Shown here: positions 11,389-22,148 of the stretch, piece after piece | Position numbering within the stretch: the stretch's first letter is position 1 | Layout: each line of letters begins with the position of its first letter | From: Aurelia coerulea | Taxonomy: Eukaryota > Cnidaria > Scyphozoa > Semaeostomeae > Ulmaridae | Reading direction: 5' to 3' | Length of the DNA: 64,000 nucleotides | Assembly: GCA_039566865.1 (NCBI GenBank) | Contig: CM076959.1 | Coordinates: 1,657,501-1,721,500 of the forward strand | Program-made: the position numbers and the translations under genes | Notes under the pieces: generated by a model | The model's database searches: none | Told to the model about the DNA's origin: nothing | The model's input: the letters and a program-made list of their open reading frames with translations, nothing else

Positions 11389-11899
11389 ATGGATTCTCCG
11401 CTCAATTTATCGCACAACATATCAACCGCTTCTGTAAAATACGGGTCCGCAGGTCCGATAAAATGCGGCAAGGAGCTCTTCGTTCAGCACGAAGCGATAC
11501 AGCAATTCATCAAGTGAAACCAATATCGATGGGATTGAATGGTGACGCAGATCGTCGCAAAGGTCACAAAGAGAAGAATACATTGTGAAATCGAACCGGA
11601 TCAATGAAAAGATCCTGAGTCACAGCTTGCAAAAAGCCCCCACGCCGAAACCTTTGGAGCCTCGAAATTCTACTGGCCTAGCCAATACCCCTGCCTCATC
11701 GGCGAATTCAATCAATGGGATGCATGAAACTGGAAATCCCCCTGAACTTATCAGTGCATTCACTACTATGGCGAATTCTGTCAATATTCTTAATGATTTG
11801 ATTCAAATCGAACGTACGAAATCCGAAAAGTTATTGACTGAAAATTTTACGTTAAAAACGCGAATTATAGAACCTATTTCAAAGAGAAGCAGTTGCTAA
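11389..11899 (+). pseudogene. LINE ORF1-like 5' region
   Basis: A frame from 11389 begins MDSPLNLSHNISTASV and stops after 42 codons. A second frame (11585-11899) is rich in S, P and N and ends in a short coiled-coil-like segment (RTKSEKLLTENFTLKTRI) typical of LINE ORF1 proteins. It runs directly into the RT frame at 11893, so the endonuclease and N-terminal RT appear to have been deleted. The words around 11437-11475 recur inverted at 13686-13745. Assignment to ORF1 is inferred from position and composition. Confidence 0.5.
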
Positions 11900-13102
11900 A
11901 AAAGAATCAGCATGCGTTTCGTAAGCTACACTCAACAATCACATCTCTAGTAAAGAGTACTGATGAATGGCATAATAACATTGATTCTCAAAAGGTCAAT
12001 ATGGCGATGTTTTTGGATTTAAAAAAGGCCTTCGATACGGTGGATCACAAAATACTGCTCGAAAAACTTTCTAGGTATGGCGTGCAGGGTAAGGTGATTA
12101 GCTGGTTTCGATCCTACCTCACTGAACGAAAACAGTTTTGCAGAATCAATGGTAAATGTTCTATGTCTTTGGGGGTAACCTGTGGCATTCCCCAGGGTTC
12201 CTGTCTAGGCCCCCTTCTCTTCATCATATACCTTAACGACTTTGAAGAATGTTTAGTTTTCTTCGGCGAGCATGTATGCTGATGATACGCACACAACGAT
12301 AGCCTCTGAAGATATTAACGAACTTGCCGAGATGATGCAGGAAGAGCTACAGAACATTTCTGAGTGGATGAGGGTCAATAAATTAAGTGCCAATCCAAAA
12401 AAGACTGAGTTTATGCTTATCGGCCATCCACGTAGAATTAACAAAATTGAACCTCTGGCTCCATTGAAACTTAATGGCACAGAAATAAAACGAGTGACAA
12501 AAACTAAATCACTAGGGGTTATTGTCGACGAGAATCTAAGTTGGAAGGAACACTTCAAATCCTTGAAAGGTAAAGTAGCAAGTGGTTTGTCTGCACTGAA
12601 AAAACTTAAAAACGTTCTTCCGCAATCTAAGCTATGCGAGGTTTACCATGCGCTGGTTGAAAGTCACCTCCGATATGGGAATGTCATCTGGGGTAGCCTG
12701 CCCAACACGAAGCTGCAACCGCTTCAGCGTCTACAGAACAGGGCCTTCTCCATTATTCAAAATGCTAGAATAAAGGACCCCTGGATCAATAATGGGCTGA
12801 ACGTTGATCAAATCATCTATTTTGACAGATCTATCATGACACACAAAATAGTCAACAAGCAGTGCCCTGAGAGCCTCTGGAACAAGTATAGTCAGAGGAA
12901 TGAAATTTCTAGGTATAACACAAGAAACAATAGAAATCTCGACATCCCAAAGTTTAAACTTGAGTGTACAAAAAAAATTTTCCACCTTTCCGGGCTTAAA
13001 GCTTGGAATGAAATACCAATCGAAATAAGGGAAATCCCCTCGCTCTATCAGTTTAAAAGAAAATTGAAAACGCATTTAAAGAGCTCAGTAAACCCTAACT
13101 AA
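11893..13102 (+). pseudogene. CR1/jockey-like LINE reverse transcriptase, frameshifted
   Basis: The first frame (to 12282) carries RT motif A (LDLKKAFDTVDHKIL) and motif B (GIPQGSCLGPLLF). A one-base frameshift between about 12250 and 12270 moves the reading to a second frame starting MYADDTHTTI, where YADD is the catalytic motif C, and continues to the family C-terminus (LKAWNEIPIEIREIP, FKRKLKTHLKSS). All catalytic motifs survive but lie in two frames. The upstream part of ORF2 is missing. A 3' UTR of about 160 bp and a poly-A run follow. Confidence 0.85.
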
Positions 13103-13262
13103 AACACGACTCCCAGGAAGATCAGATCTCAGCCTGGATCCAATCCTAGCTAATACCAAATTTTAAAATTTTGTTTTTCATTTTTCATTTTTTAAACAAA
13201 CTTGTCACTTTTGTAGTTTAATTTTGTACTGATGGGATATCGTGTAAAAATATGAATTAAAT

Positions 13263-13284
13263 AAAAAAAAAAAAAAAAAAAAAA
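13263..13284 (+). repeat. Poly-A tail of the LINE at 11893-13102
   Basis: A run of 22 A follows 'gaattaaat', directly after the LINE 3' UTR, marking the 3' end of that insertion. The sister copy upstream ends in TGATA repeats instead. Confidence 0.8.
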
Positions 13285-13593
13285 TTTAAATTCCAATGCA
13301 AATATGGGTTCGATACTTTTTACACCGCTAACAATGAACGTGAAATAACGAAAAACTGGCCTTTAAGATTTTGACACAGAGAAGATCACAAAAATATCGT
13401 AATCCTGAGCATTGGAAAACTTGTTTATTTTTTCTAGGAATCTGATGGGTACTTCCGCCTTGATCGTTTTGCTTTGTAACTTGCTTAATTTGATTGGGAA
13501 TAAACGAAGACATAGTTTGATGAACATTTTTGGAGCATATTCATTAGGCTTTTTTATCGATTTTTTTCTGGAGTCTGGAACACTAGGTTGAAC

Positions 13594-13760
13594 GCAAGCA
13601 TTCGAGGATGAAAACAGGAACTTGGCGTAAGCCTCGCAAGACCCGTCGACCGCTGCAGCACGCCTTAAACAACGAGACCCGCCGCCAATTTTGGAGTGGG
13701 ACCGCATTTTATCGGACCTGCGGACCCACATTTTACAGAAGCCGACATCTCAACATGAAA
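13594..13760 (-). repeat. Inverted partial copy of the LINE 5' region
   Basis: On the minus strand this reads an ATG-initiated segment SASVKCGSAGPIKCG that matches SASVKYGSAGPIKCG in the LINE region at 11430-11475 (STASV... in the plus copy). Only the first part is alike; the rest diverges. It lies in opposite orientation to the plus-strand LINE and probably represents a separate truncated copy. Confidence 0.5.
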
Positions 13761-14700
13761 ATATTTCTTTCGTGAGATCGATAAAGCACTTTATCTTTTG
13801 TATAAAGTATCACAATATCATTGTCACAACTCAAAAAATGTTTTTAGATGTCCAGCCTGTTTCAAATAAGGTAACCCTGGAGGCATTGATTTAATCTTAA
13901 CGAGGAGAAAATAGAGTTGTCATAATGGAGTTGCCATAGAAAAGGGTTCGTCTGATGTTCATTGAATGATAGTTACTGGCCATAAACCTATTTTAACCTT
14001 AATTTCCTCCGCAAGTATATACAATGGAATAACAATGAAACTTGCTTGCGCTGTGTCCTAATTGAAAAAAGGGAAGCCAAAAATAGCATCAATTAATCTA
14101 TAGTCACATAATTGGTTGATAAGAAGCAAAACACAGTGCAAATTTCGAGAAAATCGAGCTATTTGCAAAAAAGGGCCTACCTCTACCAAATAACTGGAGA
14201 AAATCGGCAAAAAAATATCCTGCTCGATAGTATTGGATGTTTTTGAAAGTTATCAAAATTGTTTTTATCGTCGATTCAGGTGCTAAAACTATCGGGAAAT
14301 GCGATGCTACAGTTCTTTTTAGCGTGGATGGTCGTATTTCCGACATATTTCTATATGAAACTTCCCTGGTCGAACTAAAGTTCCTTAGCAACATCCATAG
14401 AAACAAATTCATGCCCCAACCAAAGAACTGATTTTGTCCATTTTGGAAGCCCTACTTTTGATAACGAGGCATTTACTGTTGAATTTAAATGCTATGCCTT
14501 TACATGAAGTGCTTAGTAGGTCAGCCATCGAGATGAAAAGACCTCGTTTGTTGGCGCACTCCTTCATCGGTAACTTTGGTATTGTTTATTCTCAAATAGG
14601 AAGTAATTCAAGCTAGAGAAAGAAGGCTACATGATAGCAGAAGTTTAAAGGGAAGACCAGGTAGCAAAGAAGCCAACAATTATCAAAAGAAGTCTTTTTT
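13761..14700. other. Non-coding stretch, nothing recognised
   Basis: Several overlapping frames of 60-100 codons exist on both strands (for example 14104-14412 minus), but none has a recognisable motif, and no repeat partner was found. Confidence 0.4.
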
Positions 14701-14719
14701 AAGTCCCAGGAATCCAAAT

Positions 14720-15010
14720 CATTCATATCAAAAGACGAGCAGAACAGCATAGGAATCATTCGTCGTACATAGCCGATTGCTCGTGGCCCATGGTCGAAAC
14801 CGCCAAAGCCTAATTTTCACGGACCAATCAGGCGGCTAAAAGCGAAGGAGACAAAAGAAACCCGTTAATATTTTTCTAAATTTTACCTACCAGAAATCCT
14901 CCAGATGTTTGGAAGTAAAAGTTTGGATGCTGGTTAAAATATCTCCAGGATTGGCGGAGTTAATGCCTCTCCAATAGACAAAATCGGCGAAGGCTTGTCG
15001 AGACCTGTTC
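14720..15010 (-). repeat. Interspersed repeat, inverted copy of 19045-19375
   Basis: Reading the minus strand, 'ctccgccaatcctggagata', 'catctggaggattt', 'gattggtccgtgaaaatt', 'cgaccatgggccac' and 'tcctatgctg' occur in the same order as at 19045-19375. A third, shorter copy (63235-63420) lies inside the element at 62940-63763, which suggests that all three derive from that element family. Confidence 0.75.
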
Positions 15011-15215
15011 CGGACCTGTTTACGCCACTTCAAGTCAGGTGATAAAGCCTTTTGATAAAACCTCTTTTGAATTTTAAAAGATTTCTTTTTTTTTTCTTTA
15101 TTCAATGAAAACAATTAAAAGAAACAAACAACAAGATTTATAAACTACGTGCCATCCATAGCGGGAAAGGACATATTGTCAGCGAGTTCCCACTATGGAT
15201 GACACTTACATTTTC

Positions 15216-15970
15216 CGACAACTTTATTTTGCAGGCCAGCAGGTCAAGTAATCTGCGGGTCAAACACGAAAGCAAACATGCGGGTCACCATCAGGGCCAA
15301 GGGCCCAATACAAAGATGTATGTGTTGTGTTTGGTATTTTAGGCCGTCAAATGGTCAAAGGCCAATCCCTTGGATCATTTTGATCTCTCCTTGGACCATC
15401 ACAATATTTTTCCAATGTTTTCACAAGCTTTTGTTTCAATGTCTTTCAACCATGGGATCCTTATTCGTTTGTGGCATTGAAATGCTTTGCGCCAAATAAT
15501 GTCCTGCATTTCAAATCGTGAACAAAGCCAATCTAGAAATGCAATGGGCGTATAGATTGATTACATGAGTCTCAGTTTTCCGCATTGAATTGGATGATTC
15601 ATAGTCATAGTCAACATAGTCATTCAACTCTCCAATTCGTCCGAAAGTTTGATCGTTTGAGAGTTTTCGATTTTAATGGGCCTAGTTCCTGTCTAAAGAC
15701 TCGGAGATAGAGACGAAATCATGACTGATGCAATCCTCATCACGAGCGCAGATGATACGATTTGGATTGACTATTTCTGTCAATCAGATAACGATAATTT
15801 GTTGTACTGTTACGGGATGTGCTTGACGTAATAAGCAATACATTTCCAGCTTTCTCATGCCATGTCTGGAGGCCACTGAGCCCTTGGCCCTGGTGGTGAC
15901 CCCGCATGTTTGCTTTTCGTGTTTGACCCGCAGATTACTTGACCTGCTGGCCTGCAGAATAAAGTCGTCG
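15216..15970. mobile_element. Non-autonomous DNA element with 85-bp termini and 9-bp duplication
   Basis: The ends are CGACAACTTTATTTTGCAGG and, inverted, CGACGACTTTATTCTGCAGG. The match continues for about 85 bp ('gtcaagtaatctgcgggtca', 'gcaaacatgcgggtcacc'). The 9-mer TACATTTTC occurs immediately outside both ends (15207-15215 and 15971-15979). A 9-bp duplication with long termini fits Mutator-like elements, but other superfamilies cannot be excluded. The interior has no intact gene. Confidence 0.75.
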
Positions 15971-16011
15971 TACATTTTCAAATATATAAGGTTAATTTGA
16001 CTAATACGAAC

Positions 16012-16105
16012 ACACACACACACACACACACACAGATACATTCACAGATACTAGTACACACAGATACATTCACACATAGTACTCATACAGATACAGTCAC
16101 TAACA
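16012..16105 (-). repeat. (CA)n-rich microsatellite tail of the minus-strand LINE
   Basis: Twelve or more CA units are followed by 'cagatacattcaca' repeats. It lies just downstream of the LINE stop codon (minus strand), as expected for a microsatellite-like LINE tail. Confidence 0.8.
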
Positions 16106-16138
16106 TGTAAAGTACGAATTCTTTGTTTCCAGAGGATG

Positions 16139-18720
16139 CTAAGTTTCGTAATCTACCAGATCAAAACGCTTGGACGATCTAATGTACTTTATTGTAGCTT
16201 CAAGAATCATTCTGTTGATGATATACGAAAATTCAACACTTCCATACAATAGGAGTGAACAAAAGGTATCATCCTCAAGGTTGGCAATATCTAGGTTCAG
16301 AAATTCTGAGAGTTCGCCATGGAGATTCATACGAGAGTTGTTAAACAAAGGGCAGTGCAGGAGGAAATGCTTGTTATCCTCATTTGCTGTACCGCAATTG
16401 CAAAGTGGACTTACGACGTTAAATCTGTGCCTAAACCTGTGCTCATTTAGTGCACTGAACTTCAAGCGCAGTTTTGTTAAGATTCTAATACCCTCAATAT
16501 CATATATGTTGTAAACACAGTTTTCAGTTGGACGTATCTTGGAGAGCAGTTTTCGCTTGAATTCGGCAATAGACTTGGAGCACCTGGTATCGCTATCCAG
16601 TAAATTCCATTCAAAAGGCGCATTACTAAAATATGTATTGGAAAAACGCACAGTCTTGTCAATAAAGGGAGAATACATCCTCTGATTTCTAAGATTATAG
16701 CTGGTTTGTCGCTCAGCAGGGATTTCATTGAAGAGATATTCTGGGACGTGTTTATTTTTCAGATTGAAAAAATGACATAAACGACGGTACCATCTTCTAC
16801 TATGAAGGGTTTCCCATCCCAACTCATTGTAAAGCCTTTGCCTATTTGTACCTCTCCACACACCAGAGGCAGCCTGGGCTGCAGAATACTGGGTTTGTTC
16901 CAATTTTTGTGTAAAACCTTGCCGCATTTCTGGGTCATATCTATGATACAATAAATCACCATAGTCAAGGTGAGGCCTCACATATAATTTATAAGATAGA
17001 TTAAGAGCATTTCTGGAGACATACTTCGAAAGATATCGTATCAGACCAATACTTCGTCTCGCCTTTAGGATGGCTGCTCTGATATGACTTTGAAAATTTA
17101 ACTTTGAGTCCAATATCATTCCTAAATGCTTGTGTTAATTTTCCCGTTTGATTTCGTCATTGCCTAATGTTAAAGGCGGGTGGACAATTCTAGCTCTTTT
17201 GGTGGAAAATATGACTTCCTCCGTTTTATCTGCATTAAATTGCATTTTCCACTGCTAAGCCCAGATACGTATTTTTTCTAGATCTCGATTCAATTCTTCA
17301 GCGCCAACGATTTCGTTTTCAATTACTGAAAACAAGGAAGTATCATCTGCAAAGAGTTTTGACCTCGGAATTCAAGTTATCACAGAGATCATTTATATAC
17401 ACCAGAAAAAATAAAGGACCCAGCACAGACCCTTGGGGTACACCTGCGAGAACATCCTGCCACTCTGAAGTCTTTCCATTCAAAACAACCCTTTGTTTCC
17501 GATCTTTTAAAAAGCTGCTAATAAGTGCGAGCATATTACCAGATACTCCGTTATATCTGAGCTTATGAATGAGTCCTTCATGCCACATCCTATCAAAAGC
17601 CTTAGATAAGTCAAGAAATACTGCACGTGTTTCTTTACTTGGCACATCATCAAAAGCACAATAGATCTTATGGGCTATGAATAGCAACTGATTTATGGTT
17701 GAGTCTCCAGGCCGAAAACCTGATTGGTTAGTCGTTAATAACTGATTTGCGCACAAATGATCGTAGATTACATCAAAAAGCTGTTTCTCAAACAATTTCG
17801 AAAAAATAGGAAGCAAAGAAATTGGACGATAGTTATTTTTGCATTGCCGACTCCCCTTTTTATGAATTGGAACAACATTTGCTTTCTTCCAAGAAGAAGG
17901 GTAGATTCCAGTCTCTATGCACCTCTCAAAGATCATACATAAAGGTTCAATGATTGCATTATCACATAATTTAATCATAGCAACAGAAACGTCATCACAC
18001 CCATGGGATTTGCTGGAATCCAAAGCTCGAATGGGGTTTAGCACCCTTTCCCTATTGACATTGAAATGCTGTAGAGTTGGGACAGAACTTGCTGCGAAAC
18101 TGGGTAGCCTACTCGATGTTCCTACTGAGCAACACTGTGCGACGAAGTAGTCATTCAACACATTCACTTTTGTTTCAAAGTTCACCACGAAAAGCCCATT
18201 TTCGAGTAACGAAGGAATATTGGGGTGTTTTTTGTTACCATTTAGCCTTTTTAGTGAGGACCAAAATGTTTTAGTACCTGTATTAGGGTCCGAGAGTTTT
18301 CTGCCTAATTTTCGATAGTAATTTTCTTTGGCATCAGCAACCAATTTTGACGTTGACTTACGAACTGCTTTTACGTTCTCCCAGTCCTCTTCCCTTCTAC
18401 CTTTTTGCACAAATTTCTTATAAACTTTTTCGCTTTATTGCACTTTTTACTTCATGGGATATCCAAGGCGGGTCTTTATCATTACACTGGATCACCTTAT
18501 TGGGTATGTTTTCTTTGAACGTGGACTTCAATATACTATAAAATCTTTCCACCATTTCGTTACATCCCAAATTATGGAAGCAATTTCGCCAATCAATACT
18601 TCGTAAAGTGTTTCTGATATTCGAAACATCAGCTTTGGGGTATTCCCAAACTGTCCTTCTATATGGGGGAGGAAGGGGGCTGGTTATTTCGCAAGATATT
18701 TCGCAACGAGAAAACTTGTG
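16139..18720 (-). pseudogene. Jockey/I-like LINE ORF2, minus strand, 5'-truncated
   Basis: Reading from 18720 down, the frame begins after the endonuclease (PPPYRRTVWEYPKADV). It shifts frame near 18415 in an A-run, then runs through the RT fingers (NYRPISLLPIFSKLFEK), motif A (VFLDLSKAFDRMWHEGL) and motif B (GVPQGSVLGPLFFLVY). A one-base shift near 17350 separates these from motif C (KLFADDTSLFS), and two in-frame stops follow (about 17256 and 17137). The remainder (16139-17119) ends with a C-terminal cysteine/histidine cluster (CNCGTANEDNKHFLLHC) of the type found in jockey/I/R1-clade LINEs. It is the same family as 58287-61557. Not functional. Confidence 0.9.
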
Positions 18721-19044
18721 CCATGATTGCGAAAAGTAGTACAATAAAGAAACTTCCCTAGAGTATTGCCACATGACTTGAAATGCACGAACATGACTTT
18801 GTAGACTTTTTCATTTCACATAGAAACCGTAGGGGCATTGAATCTTTAATAAAAGAAAATTTAGCGAAAGACTATAGCAAGAACAATTGAAAACGCAGAT
18901 TGTGGCGTTTTCGGGTCGTTCTTACAACAATCACTATTGTTATTACTATTCTATTGTAGCTACTAACATACTAATAAATGTAATGCCAATAACTTGGCTC
19001 TGTATAGTAAAGATAGATAGATATTGTCTCCAGGCCAGAATTTA

Positions 19045-19375
19045 TAATGTTCAAGGTTCAGTGCCTTATCGGTTTGTTTGTGGCCATAACTCCGCCAATC
19101 CTGGAGATATTTTAACCGGCATCCAAACTTGTGCTCCCAAACATCTGGAGAGTAAATTGCTTTAAAAAAATGCGGAAAATCTCGAGTAGTTTTTTGTCCT
19201 GATTGCGTTTTATGAAGGTAGGTAAAATTTAGAAAATCTTCAAGGGTTTCTTTGCCTCCTTCGCGTTTTAGCCGTCTGATTGGTCCGTGAAAATGAGGCT
19301 TTGGCGGTTTCGACCATGGGCCACGCGCAATCGGCTATGTACTACGAATGATTCCTATGCTGAGCAGAACTTGGC
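19045..19375 (+). repeat. Interspersed repeat, plus-strand copy
   Basis: It contains 'cataactccgccaatcctgg', 'gcgttttatgaaggtaggta', 'gtctgattggtccgtgaaaa' and 'cgaccatgggccac', and matches 14720-15010 inverted. The first 180 bp also match 63235-63420. The two copies at 14.7 and 19.0 kb face each other across the minus-strand LINE. Non-coding. Confidence 0.75.
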
Positions 19376-19689
19376 CCAGACAGAGAAGGCCTAGTCTATT
19401 CTGGCCTATGCGATTATGTAGCAGTTTTGACAACCAAAAGCAAACATCAGCAATAACTTGTGGTAAATGTAAAGATCTAAAAGGTAAAGATTTAAATTCA
19501 AGCCAAACTGCCTCCTTTCAAATAAGACGTGGAAACAACCACTAAGAACCCGAAGATCATCATCATCATCATCTTACTTCTTTATTAGGTACGATGTACC
19601 CTTACAGTGTCTTTACTAAAATATTTTACCAAGTAGAGACATAAACTCAGTGTTAGTTTGCATTTTCCCAGTTGAGGGTGTAGAAGGGG

Positions 19690-19800
19690 TTATGACTAGC
19701 TGACTAACAGGCTGTTTTGCCTATTGACTAATGACTAATTTGTTGTAAAACCTAAGACTAATGACTAACCATGTTTGTTCAGTTGACTGATGACTAAAGC
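19690..19800 (+). repeat. Left subterminal TGACTAA repeats of the transposon
   Basis: Within 110 bp the word TGACTAA or a one-base variant (TGACTAG, AGACTAA, TGACTGA) occurs about nine times, often as the double unit TGACTAATGACTAA. Such clusters next to the termini are usual as transposase-binding sites; that function is an inference. Confidence 0.8.
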
Positions 19801-20003
19801 GAATTATTCCGACTGCCTGAAGAAAGTTAAGTTTAATTTGTTGAAAATTCACACTGTGCTCTTCCATTTGTGGCGTGTTATGTTATTTTTCTTCTAACCC
19901 TACTACATGACCTCTGCGGGGTTGTTATTCAGCAAACAGCCTCAATCTGGGGACAGAGCTTGGACTCCAGTAGGAGGCTATGCGTGGAATGTTAAATCTG
20001 AAA

Positions 20004-21025
20004 ATGGCGGCAGTGACCGTAGAAGGGTTCTGTACCACAGCTCGGTTTGTGATAAAATATGGAGAAGTTTCAAGCCCAGTGAGCTTCCGAATCCAAATTG
20101 ACAAAGAGCATAACAATCTGAATTCTATGATCCGCCATGTGAGAGATGAGCTGCAAGATGAGCTGAAGCAGAAGAACCTCAAATTTTATAACTTATCACT
20201 GTACCTCCATAGACGAAAGTCTGAAGTGATGGGGAAGAAGATAAAAGAGGAGTTTTACAAAGTATTATCGGAACAAACATGGCAGACATACTTGGAAGAT
20301 CTGAAAAAGTCAACCATAAGGGAGGACGATTTGTATGAGCTGTATCTTGAAATTGAGCCAACTGACTTCTTCGTCTGCAAAAACAAGCTGTTTGGGGCAA
20401 CTGATTCTGGAGAAAAACAGGGTAGGCCTAGTGGAAGTGGGATTCATATGGCAAAGGGTTCTAAAGCAACAGATAAATCCAGAATTGTCCAGGCCATATT
20501 ACGACAAGACAACCCCAATGAAATCAACAATCTGAGAACAGAAGACCAAAAAAAGCAGCTAAAAGAAAAGCAGACGCAATTTGCTGAGATGTTTGATATA
20601 GCTGAACTAGTCAACAAAAAGAGGGAGGAATCTGGTGTTGCTCCGCTATCATTGGGAGAAAAGGAGAAGATCAAGTCTCCAACCTTACTCAATGAGCTTG
20701 AAGTTTTATGCATTTGTGGTGAGAAGAAGAAATTAAACAGCTGGCTGAACATATCCCATTTTGGTAGTGAGTTGTGCCATTACAGGAGATGCAAATTTTT
20801 GAAAAATTTGATTAACATGCACTGCCAGAAAGATGATGCAATTATACACTGTGGGAGACCTGAAGATCATGTAAATATTGAAGCTGTATCAGCAGGGAAG
20901 AAGCGCAAATCAAAGGCTTCTGCTGAAACAAATGTGATGCCTAAAGCAAAGAAGACTGAAACATTGCCAATGAAGAACATTAAGCTGTGGGCAAGGCCCA
21001 TTATAAAAGATACAGCACCTAAAAA
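20004..21025 (+). CDS. Transposon gene, exon 1: N-terminal zinc-binding region
   Basis: The exon encodes 340 residues. An in-frame ATG lies 24 bases upstream (19980), but 20004 has the better context (A at -3, G at +4), so I chose it. The protein starts MAAVTVEGFCTTARF. It is highly charged and helical in the middle (about 30-215), and residues about 236-285 hold a Cys/His cluster (LCICGEKKKLNSWL, SELCHYRRC, NMHCQKDD, IIHCG) that looks like a zinc-binding or DNA-binding module. A basic tail (KKRKSK, PKAKK) follows, probably a nuclear signal. A stop codon directly overlaps a splice donor (AAAAA|GTAAGC). If unspliced the product ends here as a 341-residue protein; if spliced it continues in frame into the exon at 22149. 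I do not recognise the family. Confidence 0.75.
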
Positions 21026-22148
21026 GTAAGCCTTACGGAAAGGAACCATGTACTAAATTTTGCTGTTTCATTTAGGGTATGCTGGGGGTAAAGCAGGTAG
21101 GCTGGTATGGTAGTTCTAGTGGTTGTAGCTAGAGGAAAACTATGAAAAAAGATGTTATCAAAAATTTCAAATTGTTTTCCTGCGGACCCATTTATCCCAA
21201 CATTATACCCATTTTACCCCAGTAGACCCATGCTTGTTCAGTTTATTCCACTTCTCTTTGTTGACAGCTACTCATAAGACATACATCCATGATAGGGTCA
21301 CAAGGTTTATTTTTGTTGTGGGCTGAGATAAAATCTCATTGACACCTGATGAAGATCAAAGCTCAAAATTTTGTTATTTATAACTTTCTGAGTACGTTGT
21401 CATTTTTTTAAGAATTACTGGAGATAAAATCAGTCAGAATGGAGGAACATGGCACTTTTTAGTATCGTTAGTTCCAACCATGGCATTTTTGCAAAAATCA
21501 TTTGTTTCCCTCCTGTTCTAAGATATTGATCATGCAATATTCCACCAAGCTGCAAGTTTCATCAGAATTTGTTCATATGTGCCCTCCAAAATATGGAGCT
21601 TTAGAAAGGAGGGTTTTGCTGAAGAGATGATGAACCGTCTCTGCAAAGGATTAATAAAAGTTTCATATTTCATTCTTATTACCTGTAAAGGACATGCATG
21701 TATGAATTTTTATATCTTGAAGTGACTGTGCAGATCTTATTGTATGTTTCGGGTATTTTTTGATAATGTTCAATAATCATAGTTGATTATTAATATCAAC
21801 TGGTGTTGCTTAGTTAGAACTAATCTGAATTACAGAGCTGTTGTTTTACATGAAAAAAGTAATCTGGAATTTGTAGAAAGTCTCATTTTGATTATGTCTA
21901 CCAATTCATGTGCATGTATTTATTTAGTAATATGAGAAATTTCCATATTCTAAAATTTTCCCAAAGACTGATGTTTTGATAGCTTGAAGATGAGAATGCT
22001 GCTGCAATATTATCACAATCATCACCTTGCTTTTGGCAAAATGTTTTTGGGGGAAAGTGCTTTGCCAGTTATCCTTAGAAATTTAAGAAAAAAACTATTT
22101 AGTTGTAAAAAAATGCAAAACTCTTTATTTTATTGGTCTTCCTTGTAG
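21026..22148 (+). other. Putative intron of the transposon gene
   Basis: It is 1,123 bp, starts GTAAGC, ends in a pyrimidine-rich tract and CCTTGTAG, and is AT-rich with no long open frame. Removal joins codon AA|A and then ATG, keeping the frame. It could instead be a spacer between two separate genes, because the second frame also begins with an ATG exactly at the junction. Confidence 0.65.
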
